Assembly: GCF_000010085.1 (NCBI RefSeq)
Contig: NC_007712.1
Location: 3,100,001 to 3,164,000, forward strand
Length of the DNA stretch: 64,000 bases
Reading direction: 5' to 3'
DNA from: Sodalis glossinidius str. 'morsitans'
Lineage (GTDB): Bacteria; Pseudomonadota; Gammaproteobacteria; Enterobacterales; Enterobacteriaceae
The position numbers and the translations under genes are program-made. Below the pieces are notes generated by a model. The model searched no databases. It was not told the DNA's origin and was given only the letters and a program-made list of their open reading frames with translations. This document shows, piece by piece, positions 27,608 to 36,637 of the stretch; the stretch's first letter is position 1, and every line of letters begins with the position of its first letter.

Positions 27608-29586
27608 TGCGCCGCGTCCGGCAAATCGACGGTTTGCAGGAAAAAGTCCAGCGTTTCGTCAATGGTCTGAGCCATGGGCACCGAAGGAGCCCAGCCCAGC
27701 AAGCGTTTGGCATTACGAATGCTCGGCTTACGGTGCTCCACATCCTGATAGCCTTTACCGTAGTAACTGCTGCTTTCCACATCCCGGAAGCCGGCAAACG
27801 GTGGGAAATGCTGACGCAACGGATGACGCTCAAAGCTTGCCAGCAGCAATTCCGCCAACTGCCGGATACTGGCTTCATTGTCCGGGTTACCGATATTGAT
27901 TATCTGACCATCGCAATTATTGTCCTTGTTCTCAATGATGCGGAACAGTGCCTCAATGCCATCGCTGATATCGGTAAAACACCGTTTCTGCGCACCGCCG
28001 TCCACCAGTTTGATGTGCGAACCCTCCACCAGATTCAAAATCAGCTGCGTAATGGCGCGCGAACTGCCGATACGCGCCGCGTTCAGGTTATCCAGCCGCG
28101 GCCCCATCCAGTTAAAGGGACGGAATAGCGTGAAGCGCAGCCCTTCTTTTTCGCCATAGGCCCACAAGACGCGGTCCAGAAGCTGTTTGGACACCGAGTA
28201 AATCCAGCGCTGCTTATTGATGGGCCCCACTATCAAGCTGGAGTCATCTTCGTCAAATACCGGGTCGGTACACATCCCATAGACTTCCGACGTCGACGGG
28301 AAAATAATGCGTTTTTGGTATTTAACGCAGTGACGGATAATTTTCAGGTTCTCTTCAAAATCGAGTTCAAACACCCGCAGCGGATTACGCGTATATTCAA
28401 TGGGCGTGGCAATCGCCACCAGCGGCAAGACAATATCGCATTTCTTGATGTGATATTCGATCCACTCCGAATGGATGCTAATATCGCCCTCGACAAAATG
28501 GAATAGCGGGTTCACCATAAAGCGGCTTATCGCATCGGTACCAATATCCAGACCGTAAATCTCGTAATTGCCGTCGCGCAGCAGGCGTTCGGTCAAATGG
28601 TTGCCGATAAAGCCGTTGACGCCCAGGATAAGTACGCGGGTGCGACGCTTATGGCTGACCAGCGGACGCGGATTCAGCAAGGCACCCTTCACCAGTCCCA
28701 GCGCATGTGCCAGCTGGCCGCCCTGCATATACACGCCCTGCTGACTTTGGCCGGTCTGAACCTCCAGCGCATCGCTGCCGCAGGCGATAACCAGCGGATC
28801 GATGGAGAGTACCGTACCGGGCTGCGCGTCGGCGCTATTCGGCCGTACCTGCGCCTTCCAAATGATAAATTTCTCGCCGCCGGCATAGCTGAAGGCGCCC
28901 GGCCAGGGATCGGTCACGGCACGTACCAGATTGGCCAGGGTCGCGGCCGGCTGCCCCCAGTCGATGCGGCCATCTTCCGGTGTGCGGTGGCCCACATAGC
29001 TGGCGATGCTCTCGTCCTGCGGCGTTTCAGTGCACCGCTGCTCGCGAATCGCCGGCAATACCTTCTCCAGCACCCCGGCCGCCGCTTCGCACAGCTTGCG
29101 GTGCAGCGTCAGCGCGTCATCCTGCAGCGTAATCGCCACGCTGCGCTGCGCCAGAATGGCGCCCGCATCAGCGCGCGCCGTCATACGATGCAGGGTGACA
29201 CCGGTTTCCTGTTCTCCGTTAACCAGCACCCAATTCAGCGGCGAGCGGCCACGGTAGCGCGGCAACAGCGAACCATGCAGGTTGAACGCGCCGACCGTCG
29301 GCAGGCTCAGGATGTCCTGGCAAAGCAGCTGGCGATAGTAGAACGAGAAAATCACGTCCGGCGCCAGCGCTTTGATGCGCGCTATCCATAGCGGATGGTT
29401 AACGTCATCCGGCACGAAAACCGGAATATTGTGTTCCGCGGCGATGCGCGCCACTGAACCAAAAAACGTTTTCTCTGACGGCGCATCAGGATGGGTAATG
29501 ATGGCCTCGATAGTATAGCCTGCGTTGATAAGGGCGGTGACGCCCACGCAGCCCATATCATGATAAGCAAAAATGACAGCTTTCAT
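27604..29586 (-). CDS. arnA: ArnA, bifunctional UDP-Ara4N formyltransferase/UDP-GlcA decarboxylase
   Basis: 660 residues from the ATG at 29586 (MKAVIFAYHDMGCVGVTALI); overlap with the arnC stop decides this start. The N-terminal formyltransferase domain has FNLHGSLLPRYRGRSPLNW with catalytic Asn and His. The C-terminal SDR domain has GVNGFIGNHLTERLL (NAD binding, about residue 320), FPSTSEVYG with catalytic Ser/Glu, and YSVSKQLLDR with Tyr/Lys. It makes UDP-Ara4O and later N-formylates UDP-L-Ara4N. No break seen. Confidence 0.97.
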   Translation of the reverse strand: MKAVIFAYHDMGCVGVTALINAGYTIEAIITHPDAPSEKTFFGSVARIAAEHNIPVFVPDDVNHPLWIARIKALAPDVIFSFYYRQLLCQDILSLPTVGAFNLHGSLLPRYRGRSPLNWVLVNGEQETGVTLHRMTARADAGAILAQRSVAITLQDDALTLHRKLCEAAAGVLEKVLPAIREQRCTETPQDESIASYVGHRTPEDGRIDWGQPAATLANLVRAVTDPWPGAFSYAGGEKFIIWKAQVRPNSADAQPGTVLSIDPLVIACGSDALEVQTGQSQQGVYMQGGQLAHALGLVKGALLNPRPLVSHKRRTRVLILGVNGFIGNHLTERLLRDGNYEIYGLDIGTDAISRFMVNPLFHFVEGDISIHSEWIEYHIKKCDIVLPLVAIATPIEYTRNPLRVFELDFEENLKIIRHCVKYQKRIIFPSTSEVYGMCTDPVFDEDDSSLIVGPINKQRWIYSVSKQLLDRVLWAYGEKEGLRFTLFRPFNWMGPRLDNLNAARIGSSRAITQLILNLVEGSHIKLVDGGAQKRCFTDISDGIEALFRIIENKDNNCDGQIINIGNPDNEASIRQLAELLLASFERHPLRQHFPPFAGFRDVESSSYYGKGYQDVEHRKPSIRNAKRLLGWAPSVPMAQTIDETLDFFLQTVDLPDAAQ

Positions 29587-30563
29587 TGTGTTTCCTGTTG
29601 AGACGAGAGTGGATTTTGACTGACCACACACTGGACGAAATAACGGGGACGGGCACGCACATCGTTGTAGATACGGCCGATATATTCTCCCAATAGCCCC
29701 ATGCCGATGAATTGCGCGCCGATAAAAATAAACAGCACCGCAAACAGCATAAAGACACCTTCAGCCGCCCAATGGGAGCCGAGAAACAGGCGCAACGTGA
29801 TGAGCAGTAGGGAAAAGGCAAACCCCAGCAGGGCAATCATGCTGCCGATAACGCTCAGCATGCGCAGCGGCGTGGTCGTCAGACAGGTGACGAGGTCGTA
29901 CATCAGATTGACGAGCTTCATCAGACTGTATTTGGAATCGCCAAACTCCCTTTCCGAATGCATTACCGGTATTTCGATGGTTTTGCGGGCAAAGGTATTG
30001 GCCAGAATCGGTATGAACGTGCTGCGCTCGTGGCAGTGCAGCATGGCGTCGATAATGTGGCGGCGGTAGGCGCGCAACATGCAGCCGTAATCACCCATCG
30101 CTTTGCCGGTCGTACGCTGGATCAACGCGTTAATCATGCGTGAGGCACGCTTGCGGAACCAGCTGTCCTGCCGATTCTGGCGCACGGTGCCCACCACGTC
30201 GTAATCCTGCGCCGCCACCTCGACCAGCCGCGGGATCTCTTCCGGCGGATTCTGCAAATCCGCATCGAGCGTCACCACCAGGTCGCCGGTAACATGGCTG
30301 AACCCCGCCATGATGGCGGAGTGCTGACCATAATTGCGGTTGAGCAATACCGCGACGATATGGCTGCCCGGCGCTTCCGCCGCGGCGGTCAGCACGGCGG
30401 CGGAATCGTCGCTGCTGCCATCATCCACCAGCAAGATTTCATAGGCGGCGTCGAGCTGTTCACAGGCCGCCACCGTGCGGCGCATCAGCTCTGGCAGGCT
30501 TTCTTGCTCGTTATAGACCGGAATTACGATCGAAACTTTGTCAATTTTCATGGGTGTCGTCAT
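29583..30563 (-). CDS. arnC: ArnC, undecaprenyl-phosphate Ara4FN transferase
   Basis: 326 residues from the ATG at 30563, 1 nt after the arnB stop; an ATG at 30551 is an alternative. GT2 fold: VSIVIPVYNEQESLPELM, LLVDDGSSDDSAAVL and LDADLQNPPEEIP (DxD), then two C-terminal membrane segments. It attaches Ara4FN to undecaprenyl phosphate at the inner membrane. Confidence 0.95.
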   Translation of the reverse strand: MTTPMKIDKVSIVIPVYNEQESLPELMRRTVAACEQLDAAYEILLVDDGSSDDSAAVLTAAAEAPGSHIVAVLLNRNYGQHSAIMAGFSHVTGDLVVTLDADLQNPPEEIPRLVEVAAQDYDVVGTVRQNRQDSWFRKRASRMINALIQRTTGKAMGDYGCMLRAYRRHIIDAMLHCHERSTFIPILANTFARKTIEIPVMHSEREFGDSKYSLMKLVNLMYDLVTCLTTTPLRMLSVIGSMIALLGFAFSLLLITLRLFLGSHWAAEGVFMLFAVLFIFIGAQFIGMGLLGEYIGRIYNDVRARPRYFVQCVVSQNPLSSQQETQ

Positions 30564-30564
30564 A

Positions 30565-31704
30565 TCAAACCTTGGCAATGGCGCGCAGCGCGGTAATCAC
30601 ACGCTCGACATCGTCATCGTTCATGGAGGGGAAAAGCGGCAGTGAACACATACGCACGGAGTTCCACTCGGTGGCCGGCAAGACCATATCGGGAAAACGC
30701 TCGCGGTAGTAACGCTGCGTATGGGCGGCGCGAAAATGGAGGCCGGTGCCGATACCGCATTCTTTCAGCGCCTGCATCAGGCCGTCGCGATCGATACCGC
30801 ACCACCGCTCGTCGACGCGGATGATAAACAGGTGCCAGGCGTGGTGGTGTTCCCAGGCTGGCGGCACCAGCGGCAAAAACGGCGTGTCTGCCAGGCCGTG
30901 CAAATAGCGCTGGGCAAGCGCCGCCCGGCGCGCATTGTGCTGCGTCAGTTTTTCGAGCTGCACCAGAGCGATGGCGGCATTGATATCGGCCAGATTATAT
31001 TTGTAGCCCGGCGTAATCACTTCCGCCTGCGGGGCCCTGCCCTGCATGGTGCGATCGAACGCATCCACCGCCAGGCCGTGAAACTTCAGGCTGCGGATAC
31101 GCTGCGCCAGCGCATCGTCATCCGTCACCACCATCCCCCCTTCGGCGCAGGTCATATTCTTGATGGCGTGGAACGAGAAAATGGCGGTGCCGGCGGCGCC
31201 CACGTGACGACCTTTGTAAGCGGTTCCCGCTGCATGCGCCGCATCCTCAATCACCGGAATACCGTAGCGTTCGCCCAGCGCACGAATGGCGTCGATGTCC
31301 GCCGGCGCGCCGGCGTAATGTACCGGTACAATCGCGCGGGTACGCGGTGTGATCGCCGCTTCAATCAACGCCGGCGTCACCATCAGCGTGTCACGGTCGA
31401 CATCAATCATGATGGGTTCGGCGCCAAGCAGACAGATCATGTTCAGGGTGGAAACCCAGGTTAGCGAAGGAGTAATCACCTCGTCGCCCGGCCCTAGCCC
31501 CAAGGCCATGAGCGTCACGTGCATACCGCCGGTCGCAGAGCTCACGGCAATGGCATGTCGATTGCCGGTCAATTGACAAAAAGCCTGCTCCAGCTGCGCG
31601 CATTTCGGCCCGGTGGTGATCCAGCCGGACCGCAGCACGTCCCCGACGGCGGCAAGCTCGGCGTCGCCCAGCGCAGGCCGGGAGAACGGCAAAAATTCAG
31701 ACAT
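30565..31704 (-). CDS. arnB: ArnB, UDP-Ara4O aminotransferase
   Basis: 379 residues from the ATG at 31704 (MSEFLPFSRPALGDAELAAV). DegT/DnrJ/EryC1 PLP enzyme: the PLP-lysine lies in IFSFHAIKNMTCAEGG and the EDAAHAAGT motif is present. It transfers an amino group from glutamate to UDP-Ara4O. First gene of the intact operon arnBCADTEF. A PhoP-box-like sequence lies about 190 nt upstream, fitting control by the PhoP/PhoQ circuit that governs arn in relatives. Confidence 0.96.
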   Translation of the reverse strand: MSEFLPFSRPALGDAELAAVGDVLRSGWITTGPKCAQLEQAFCQLTGNRHAIAVSSATGGMHVTLMALGLGPGDEVITPSLTWVSTLNMICLLGAEPIMIDVDRDTLMVTPALIEAAITPRTRAIVPVHYAGAPADIDAIRALGERYGIPVIEDAAHAAGTAYKGRHVGAAGTAIFSFHAIKNMTCAEGGMVVTDDDALAQRIRSLKFHGLAVDAFDRTMQGRAPQAEVITPGYKYNLADINAAIALVQLEKLTQHNARRAALAQRYLHGLADTPFLPLVPPAWEHHHAWHLFIIRVDERWCGIDRDGLMQALKECGIGTGLHFRAAHTQRYYRERFPDMVLPATEWNSVRMCSLPLFPSMNDDDVERVITALRAIAKV

Positions 31705-31894
31705 TATTTGATTTCCCTTAAAAATGGCGAGCCAAGATCGAGCAGCAGCAAGCAGCATAATTGGCGTGAGCTGTATTTCCGCCGAACGGTAAAGTTCTGT
31801 AATGAATGACCACGCTACAAACCGGAGCGATCTTAACTGAATTTCCTTAAATGAAAATTAGGAGTGGCAATGAATAGGGCTATTTTTAAATGTT

Positions 31895-31911
31895 CGTTTA
31901 AGTTATGTTTA
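31895..31911 (+). promoter_or_regulatory. PhoP-box-like direct repeat upstream of arnB
   Basis: CGTTTA-AGTTA-TGTTTA: two hexamers with the correct 5-nt spacer, differing from the consensus (T/G)GTTTA-N5-(T/G)GTTTA at one base. It lies on the strand opposite to arn transcription and overlaps the stop codon of the small reading frame at 31909-32037. Reverse-oriented PhoP boxes are known, but function here is inferred. Confidence 0.55.
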
Positions 31912-32037
31912 CCCACTCATACGCAGATATTCTTTCATCACACTATGTAACATTTTTCTCATTGCTGTATTGACTTCTATTAGTCTCGGCCACGATAGGT
32001 AAATCAGCGCAATAAATGAAATCGTTTGCTTTCGCAT
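31909..32037 (-). CDS. putative 42-residue small protein upstream of arn
   Basis: MRKQTISFIALIYLSWPRLI then EVNTAMRKMLHSVMKEYLRMSG. AAGGAG stands 6 nt before the ATG at 32037, an excellent ribosome site. A short hydrophobic N-terminus is followed by a basic amphipathic helix. It faces the same way as arnB and its stop lies within the PhoP-box-like site. No homologue recognised; it could be the remnant of a longer gene. Confidence 0.4.
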   Translation of the reverse strand: MRKQTISFIALIYLSWPRLIEVNTAMRKMLHSVMKEYLRMSG

Positions 32038-32089
32038 GACATCTCCTTTTTTTCACTTTATTCAGGTAAATAATTAAAGCGCACCCTAA

Positions 32090-32400
32090 TGAAATCAATA
32101 AGCTTGACCTGATAATTGCCATAAGCCCACTTTTCCGGCGGCTGCAACATCGGCGAAAAGGTTGACAAAGTTTCCTTTTTCTACGCACACATTACTTGCG
32201 TATTCCTTATGAGTAAGAAACAGGTGCGCGCTCGCGGATATCGTCGTTGAGATATCGCGGTAGGCAGGCGTGATGAAATGCGCCTCGCCCAAGAGTTCCA
32301 AAGCCTGCGCTGGCTGAGTAAGAGAGTGCTATGGACATCGTATAAAGGCATGACGGCCGCGGACTGAGGTCCGACCCCATGACGGCGTTTTTGCCGCCGG
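32090..32400 (-). pseudogene. unidentified decayed gene
   Basis: A frame ending at 32095 reads LELLGEAHFITPAYRDISTT and TISASAHLFLTHKEYASNVC and FADVAAAGKVGLWQLSGQAY. A second frame just upstream reads MSIALSYSASAGFGTLG. Together they look like one frameshifted, possibly exported protein. The stretch 32401-32720 shows no recognisable gene. Confidence 0.3.
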
Positions 32401-32719
32401 CTGTCCTGCGTTGGCGCCATTCTGAACGCCGTGCGCGGTAGGTCGGCGGCCTATGCCTGTGCGTCGACGCCCTGCTTCGCCGTCATTTTCTGCCGCCGAA
32501 AGCGGTGGCGGTGGCGTGCACATTCGCCCCGCGTCTGTGCCCTTCTCTACTGTTGAGGGGGGGTACGTCGTCAACGTTCCCCCTGACCATAAATCACCGG
32601 CGGCGCACCTTATGGCGTCAAACGCTCCGCGGTGACTTCTCACCCGGTCGCCGGCTGACAGCAGTCACGCCTTAAGGCTAAGGCTGGTAGCTCAGCGTGT
32701 CCGGGATGCGGGTGAAGGT

Positions 32720-33760
32720 GATAATAATGTGGTGATAATCCGCCGTCGGATCCAGGCTGGGGAACGCTTGTGGATAGAGGTCTTTGGCCAGAATTTACAT
32801 TCTGATGATATTATATGGATGGTTATAAAAATAATGATATACCCCAAAAACCGCCCCCGCCTTGACCGGCGCGATGGCGTCCAAACCGGTGCGGTGAATA
32901 AAGGTATTAAATACTGAGCACCTGCTCATAGCTAACGCCATAACCAAATGGCAATATATTGTTATTCGGTCGTTTGGAACCTGTCATTATATAAGCGTCC
33001 GGCTTCATGGCGATGATTTTTTCTAACGAAACAAAGCCAGATGCGCCCGGCAACAGGGATGAACCGATATTGTAGGCGCCGACAGATTCCACGAGTCCGC
33101 CCCAGCCGTTGTGACCATGAGTAAAGCAGCAGCAATCGCTATTGCTAGCGATAGGCTCGATAAATACCGTGGATTTAATTTTAATATTATTAATGGTTTG
33201 CTGAATATGGGCGAAGCGTTGCTGATAAAACGCAGTATATTCTCCGGCGCGCGCCTCTTAATTTAACGCCTTGCCTAACAAAGTGATACGGGGCGGTGTT
33301 TTGTGCCGGATACAGTTCATAATCGATAAACAGCACCGGAATACCCAACTGTTGCAGATTGCTGATAACGCCGGTCTCTGCTCCAGCGCTGGTTTTGCCC
33401 GTAGCTGAGCTATCATCAGGTCCGGTTTCTGGGCAATAACGCTCTCCAGGTTGACCTGTCCTTGATCGTTAAATCCCATGTCGATAATGTTGCCGGCGGC
33501 CGGCCAGTTTTTTTCAGCAACGCCCAGGTCTGGACATCCTGCTTTTTAGGTAGATTATTCCAGGCCACCACGCGGCGAAAAGGATTTTCCCGATCTAGCA
33601 GCGCCAAGGAAAGGATATCGCGACCGTCTTGCAATATGACATGTTCAGGCTCTTTCGCCAGAGTGAGCGTTTGGCCGTCCATATCGGTTAGGGTCAATGG
33701 ATAGGTGCTTGCCAGGCAAGTTCGCCGCAGCGCACAGCGCCCCTAAAGTTATTATCATCT
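32720..33760 (-). pseudogene. iron-siderophore ABC transporter substrate-binding protein, decayed
   Basis: Read leftward: a start near 33757 gives MIITLGALCAAANLPGK. A frameshift leads to LTDMDGQTLTLAKEPEHVIL, RDILSLALLDRENPFRRVVA and WNNLPKKQDVQTWALL, then another to MGFNDQGQVNLESVIAQKPD and LMIAQLRAKPALEQ. After more breaks comes SLLPGASGFVSLEKIIAMKP and AYIMTGSKRP, and a probable end DLYPQAFPSLDPTADYHH near 32740. This is the BtuF/FecB-like two-lobe binding protein. A perfect Fur operator lies 40 nt upstream. Confidence 0.8.
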
Positions 33761-33801
33761 TGATTTTAAAAACATGTATACCCTGTCTCTATATTTGAAA
33801 G

Positions 33802-33816
33802 TGATAATTATTATCA
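33802..33816. promoter_or_regulatory. Fur box
   Basis: TGATAATTATTATCA is an exact match to the 7-1-7 Fur motif TGATAATnATTATCA. It lies just upstream of the siderophore-binding-protein relic, whose expression it would repress under iron sufficiency. Confidence 0.85.
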
Positions 33817-34082
33817 TATACAGCTTTGTTAGCCAACACCTGATCGCGCCAGGCCGATCGCAAAAAGCTTTCCACAGGGTTGCCTCGCTGTCGCACTGCG
33901 CCCCGCTACACCCTGCTACACAGGAAGCCCGTCTGAATGTAGGCTAAAGAGTAAACCATCCTTAAATAAACAAAAGAAAAACACCATTGTCCCCCTCGGT
34001 AACCGTTTATCGCGGGTAACAGCAGCCCTTATCGTGGTAATTTGCTTTAAAGGGTTCATCTTCACCGGGCAATGTCGTTTTA

Positions 34083-34650
34083 ATGACGCTATCATCTCAA
34101 TCCCAACCGTTTAAATCGCATCATGACAAAATCTCCATCACGCTCATATTTCATCTGGCTCTGGTGGTCATCCTCACCGGCATCGTCGCCGGCATTAGCG
34201 GTATGCTGCTGGCAATGCTGCTTCATGCCATACAGCACCTCTTTTTCGGCTACAGCTTGCCGCATCTCATCAGTCAGGAAAGTTTTTTGCAGGGCGTTAC
34301 CGCCCCCGCGCGCCGGGCAGGCGTGTTGCTGTTCTGCGGTCTGGTGGCGGGCGCCGGCTGGTGGCTGATCGCTATGGCTGCCCGCTGGTCAGCATTGCCC
34401 GGGCATTGGCAGCCGCAAAACCGGCCATGCCGGTGGTGGCAACGCTTATCCACGCACTGTTGCAAATTATCACTGGCGCTGGGATCGCCCCTGGGCCGCG
34501 AGGTCGCGCCCCGCGAAGTGGGCGCGGGGCTGGCGGCGGTGTATAACGTGCTGCTGGCCGGTGCGTTATTTGTTTTGGAAGTGCTGATGGGAACGTTCAG
34601 CTTCCCGGTTATGATCCCGGCGCTGGCCAGCTGCGCTATCGCGACGGCGC
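34083..34650 (+). pseudogene. CLC-family chloride channel (ClcB-like), truncated and frameshifted
   Basis: Starts MTLSSQSQPFKSHHDKISIT, followed by a CLC first helix region. Frameshifts around 34380-34480 disrupt the middle. LALGSPLGREVAPREVGAGL is the CLC GREVAP selectivity-filter motif, then AAVYNVLLAGALFVLEVLMG. The gene stops at about 34650, where it meets a convergent transporter relic; the C-terminal half is gone. Confidence 0.75.
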
Positions 34651-35310
34651 CGATGACCATAAAGCCCGGCAGATAGGAGCCCGTGCTGCCGTGAAGAAAC
34701 TCGACCACAAAGCCCGCCGTGGTACCCCCGATGCCCACGCCGATACCGTTAATGACTCCGGATGCCGCCCCGACCGCCTCTTTTCTGACGCTGGAGGTGA
34801 TAATGGACCAGATATTGGTGGTAAAACAGCTGGTAAACCAGGCTATGGAGAGAGTGATGACAGCCATTTTCACCACCGGACTGGCAATCAGGGGAAGCAT
34901 CATCAGCAAGATCCCCGCCACCGACAATCCGGCGGCGGCAATTAACTGGCCAGCCCCTGCCACAAGCCGCTGAATCCGAGTGAGCTTACCACCATCGGAA
35001 TGAACAGGGTCACATCCCAAAACAGCATACCGTTGGCGAAATAACTGAAAATCAGCAACAAAAAAGGCGCGCCGCCTAAATCGCGAAAAGACACCATCCC
35101 TTTAACCGGCGCATCCTCGGTGCTGGCCGCGGCATTGTTTTCAAGCGGTGAATCCGGTACATTTTTGAGAAAAATAAGGAACATGGGGACCACAATCAGG
35201 ACGCCAAGCCCACCGGTAATATAAAATACCTATTGCCAGCTCAGATAGGTAAATATCGGCGTCAGGATCAGAAAGCCTAACGACAGGGCCAGGAATTAGC
35301 CGTAAAAATG
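34620..35310 (-). pseudogene. MFS sugar-acid transporter (ACS family), truncated
   Basis: The leftward frame VPMFLIFLKNVPDSPLENNA ... GMVSFRDLGGAPFLLLIFSY and, after a frameshift, MLPLIASPVVKMAVITLSIA ... SSVRKEAVGAASGVINGIGV and GIGGTTAGFVVEFL is the C-terminal half of an anion:cation symporter family carrier. The extreme 3' end is fused to the chloride-channel relic. It lies downstream of an enolase-superfamily gene, consistent with uptake of a sugar acid. Confidence 0.7.
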
Positions 35311-35317
35311 TATCAGG

Positions 35318-35778
35318 TTAGTGCCGAGGGTAATCTCTTCTTTCGTAAACCACGCCCGGGCAAATCTGAATTGCTGCGGCCAGTAAATCCCTTACCTCGC
35401 GATAACCGGCAAAATCATCAGGTAACACCGGCTGCGCTAGATCACCGCCAAGCAATTGACCTATCGGCTGATTAATATATTGACCGTAAATATCCCACAG
35501 GGCGATATCGATTCCCGACAAGGCGGAAATCGCACGTACGGTTATAAAGCGTTTCCCAAACATGGCGACGCGGCCGATGAGCTGCGGCGCGTAAAGTTCT
35601 TTTATCAATACGGCATTGGTTTCGGCCGGACCAAAGCACTCACCCCAGCCGGGGTCCCATCGTTGGTTTTAATTTCCACCAGGCAAATTGCGCGGACATC
35701 CCAATACCATTGCGACATGCCAAATTTCTCAGCAAGCTTGTCCTTAAGCAATTGAGTGTTAATTTCAGTGACTCGCAT
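35318..35778 (-). pseudogene. enolase-superfamily sugar-acid dehydratase, N-terminal fragment
   Basis: The ATG at 35778 gives MRVTEINTQLLKDKLAEKFG and WDVRAICLVEIKTNDGT. A frameshift leads to GECFGPAETNAVLIKELYAP, then ISALSGIDIALWDIYGQYIN and QPIGQLLGGDL, a mandelate-racemase/muconate-lactonizing N-terminal (capping) domain. It breaks at about 35340; the catalytic barrel is missing. Confidence 0.75.
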
Positions 35779-35784
35779 AATGCC

Positions 35785-36175
35785 TTATTCTCCTGTCTTA
35801 TTTCTTATTGTCGATTGCCGTTCAATCAGCGTGACGGGCAATCGGGTCTGACAACTGTCGCTGATGCTTTTTTCCTTGGTTAGCACCGCGATAAGCTTAT
35901 TGGCTGCGCCGGCGCCGATGTCATAAATCGGCTACGCAATAACGGTCAGCGGCGTGGCTATAACCGAGGCCCATTCCGTATCATCGAAGCCGATAAACAA
36001 CAGGTCGCGAGGAAAAGCCAGACCGGCACGCGCTCGATACGAGGAGAAATCGTGTCCGGCGGCGGCGTAAACAGCGTGACGGCATCGCACTGGCGCTGTT
36101 GCAGGTGCGCCATCGCCAGACGCATCCCCTGTTGATTGTCCACCGAAACGCAATTAATATCCTCGAAGCCCAAGG
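35785..36175 (-). pseudogene. LacI-family regulator, C-terminal fragment
   Basis: GFEDINCVSVDNQQGMRLAM then HLQQRQCDAVTLFTPPP is LacI effector-domain text. After frameshifts comes LLFIGFDDTEWASVIATPLT, a Gln-to-TAG change, and PIYDIGAGAANKLIAVLTKE to the end at 35785. The N-terminal helix-turn-helix is gone, replaced by a umuD fragment. It ends 7 nt before the dehydratase start, so it probably regulated that operon. Confidence 0.75.
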
Positions 36176-36297
36176 TTGAGATCAATGCGGTTCTCAATAT
36201 AATCCTGCGCCGGAATTGGAAAACCGGCCGGTACACGTTCAACAAAAATGGAAATATATATAACGCCGGCATCATCATCTGCGCGAAAAAAGAGCAT
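36176..36297 (-). pseudogene. umuD-type SOS mutagenesis gene, 5' fragment
   Basis: The ATG at 36297 gives MLFFRADDDAGVIYISIFVE and RVPAGFPIPAQDYIENRIDL, clearly UmuD-like (E. coli: GFPSPAADYVEQRIDL). About 40 codons remain before the reading changes to LacI text. A LexA-box-like sequence lies 25 nt upstream. Confidence 0.75.
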
Positions 36298-36321
36298 ACT
36301 TCATGGCTCCGAATGTTTTTT

Positions 36322-36341
36322 TACTATATTTACATACAGTA
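36322..36341. promoter_or_regulatory. LexA (SOS) box upstream of umuD fragment
   Basis: TACTATATTTACATACAGTA compared with consensus TACTGTATATATATACAGTA: 17 of 20 identical, with the right half CATACAGTA intact. Placed just upstream of the umuD start, as in enterobacteria. Confidence 0.7.
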
Positions 36342-36637
36342 TAAAACATGGAATATTAAACTTGTGAAGCGAAGCAGAAACGGCAAATGGTAGGTGTTTG
36401 AAGCGGCAAATAATAAAAATGTTTGCCGTCGGCAGCCGTGATAATAAAAGGCGTAATGCGCCAGGATAGCTGATGAGACTGCGCATAATCACATACGGCG
36501 ATTATTGTAAACGCAGCGGTACGGATCGGGAAAAAATAGGAACATCAACAAGCGCGGATAAATTCTTTGGCGCGCTCTTTTACGGAAAAATGGAAATATC
36601 GCGCGGTAGGCGAAGAGAATTGATTATGATTATTTGA
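36342..36637. other. intergenic, no feature recognised
   Basis: AT-rich DNA between the SOS box and the S24 relic; no reading frame or RNA gene that I can support. Confidence 0.4.

Noticed and set aside
28597..29391. Long rightward open frame of 264 codons opposite arnA
   Set aside because: A GC-rich antisense shadow of arnA; no ribosome site and no protein-like text.
30721..31464. Rightward open frame of 247 codons opposite arnB
   Set aside because: Antisense shadow of arnB without start signals or recognisable domains.
31830..31855. Possible PmrA box upstream of arnB (CTTAAC and CTTAAA)
   Set aside because: The two hexamers are separated by 8 nt, not the 5 nt needed for PmrA, and one half has a mismatch.
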